From: Desulfobacteraceae bacterium
GTDB lineage: Bacteria; Desulfobacterota; DSM-4660; Desulfatiglandales; Desulfatiglandaceae
DNA: 5,997 nucleotides
Direction of reading: 5' to 3'
Assembly: GCA_030589225.1 (NCBI GenBank)
Contig: JAUUWD010000109.1
Coordinates: 1 to 5,997, forward strand
Positions 5,926-5,997 of this stretch are shown piece by piece. Both the position numbers and the translations under genes were made by a program. Numbering within the stretch: position 1 is the stretch's first letter; each line of letters begins with the position of its first letter. The notes beneath the pieces are model-generated. The model saw only the letters and a program-made list of their open reading frames with translations. It was not told the origin of the DNA and searched no databases.

Positions 5926-5997
5926 TTGTTGACAGAAGCTAAATAATATGGGATTTTGATCGGTTGTTTTCTGTGGGTTCCGTATGATGGGAACTGT

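Larger units (their letters stand above)
5825..5997 (+). other. AT-rich non-coding tail after rplX; rplE not present
   Basis: No frame in this stretch encodes an L5 N-terminus or any recognisable protein. It consists of AT-rich repeat-like DNA, an 8-T run (5885-5892), a perfect -35-like TTGACA (5929-5934) with no good -10 at 16-18 bases, and a short inverted repeat GTTCC/GGAAC (5977-5981 with 5990-5994, loop 8 nt). The downstream gene, if any, starts at or beyond the window edge. Confidence 0.6.

Noticed and set aside
5929..5957. Promoter with perfect TTGACA -35
   Set aside because: At 16-18 bases spacing the best -10 is GATTTT or similar, a poor match, and no gene start follows within the window. 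A lone -35 hexamer is weak evidence in AT-rich DNA.
1..5997. A novel defence, mobile or biosynthetic system
   Set aside because: Every substantial + strand gene is a known ribosomal protein or the YebC fragment. No transposase, integrase, CRISPR array, tRNA or uncharacterised gene is visible.

Overview
The window holds most of a bacterial S10/spc ribosomal-protein operon, all on the + strand: rplC, rplD, rplW, rplB, rpsS, rplV, rpsC, rplP, rpmC, rpsQ, rplN and rplX. Each product is recognised from its sequence and the order is the standard bacterial one. The wording of L3 (SKGRGFSGVIKRWGF, GSRSHRIPGSIGCSATPGR), moderate GC, TTG starts and unusually long spacers suggest a Desulfobacterota-type (former Deltaproteobacteria) organism. 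That placement is inferred from remembered family sequences, not from a search.

Layout. Positions 3-191 encode the C-terminal part of a YebC/PmpR-family protein in strikingly AT-rich DNA (hand count 55 G/C in 191 bases). It runs straight into rplC, where rpsJ would be expected. Positions 194-2642 carry L3, L4, L23 and L2. A structured 83-nt spacer leads to S19 (TTG start) and L22. A 111-nt spacer precedes S3 (TTG start). L16, L29, S17, L14 and L24 then follow closely. After rplX, 5825-5997 is AT-rich and non-coding with short inverted repeats. The expected next gene, rplE (L5), does not appear before the window ends.

The genes encode components of both ribosomal subunits and are presumably co-transcribed. 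L2, L3, L4, L14, L16, L22, L23, L24 and L29 belong to the 50S subunit (peptidyl-transferase surroundings, exit tunnel, early assembly). S3, S17 and S19 belong to the 30S subunit.

The most notable point is the yebC/rplC junction. The same roughly 20-25 bases read as the YebC C-terminal helix in one frame and as the conserved L3 N-terminus (KKLFGRKLG) in another, yet the L3 frame has no start codon there. This looks like a chimeric join at a shared AT-rich stretch, either an assembly artefact or a real recombination. No new biological system is evident; the rest is ordinary core translation machinery with some unusual spacers.
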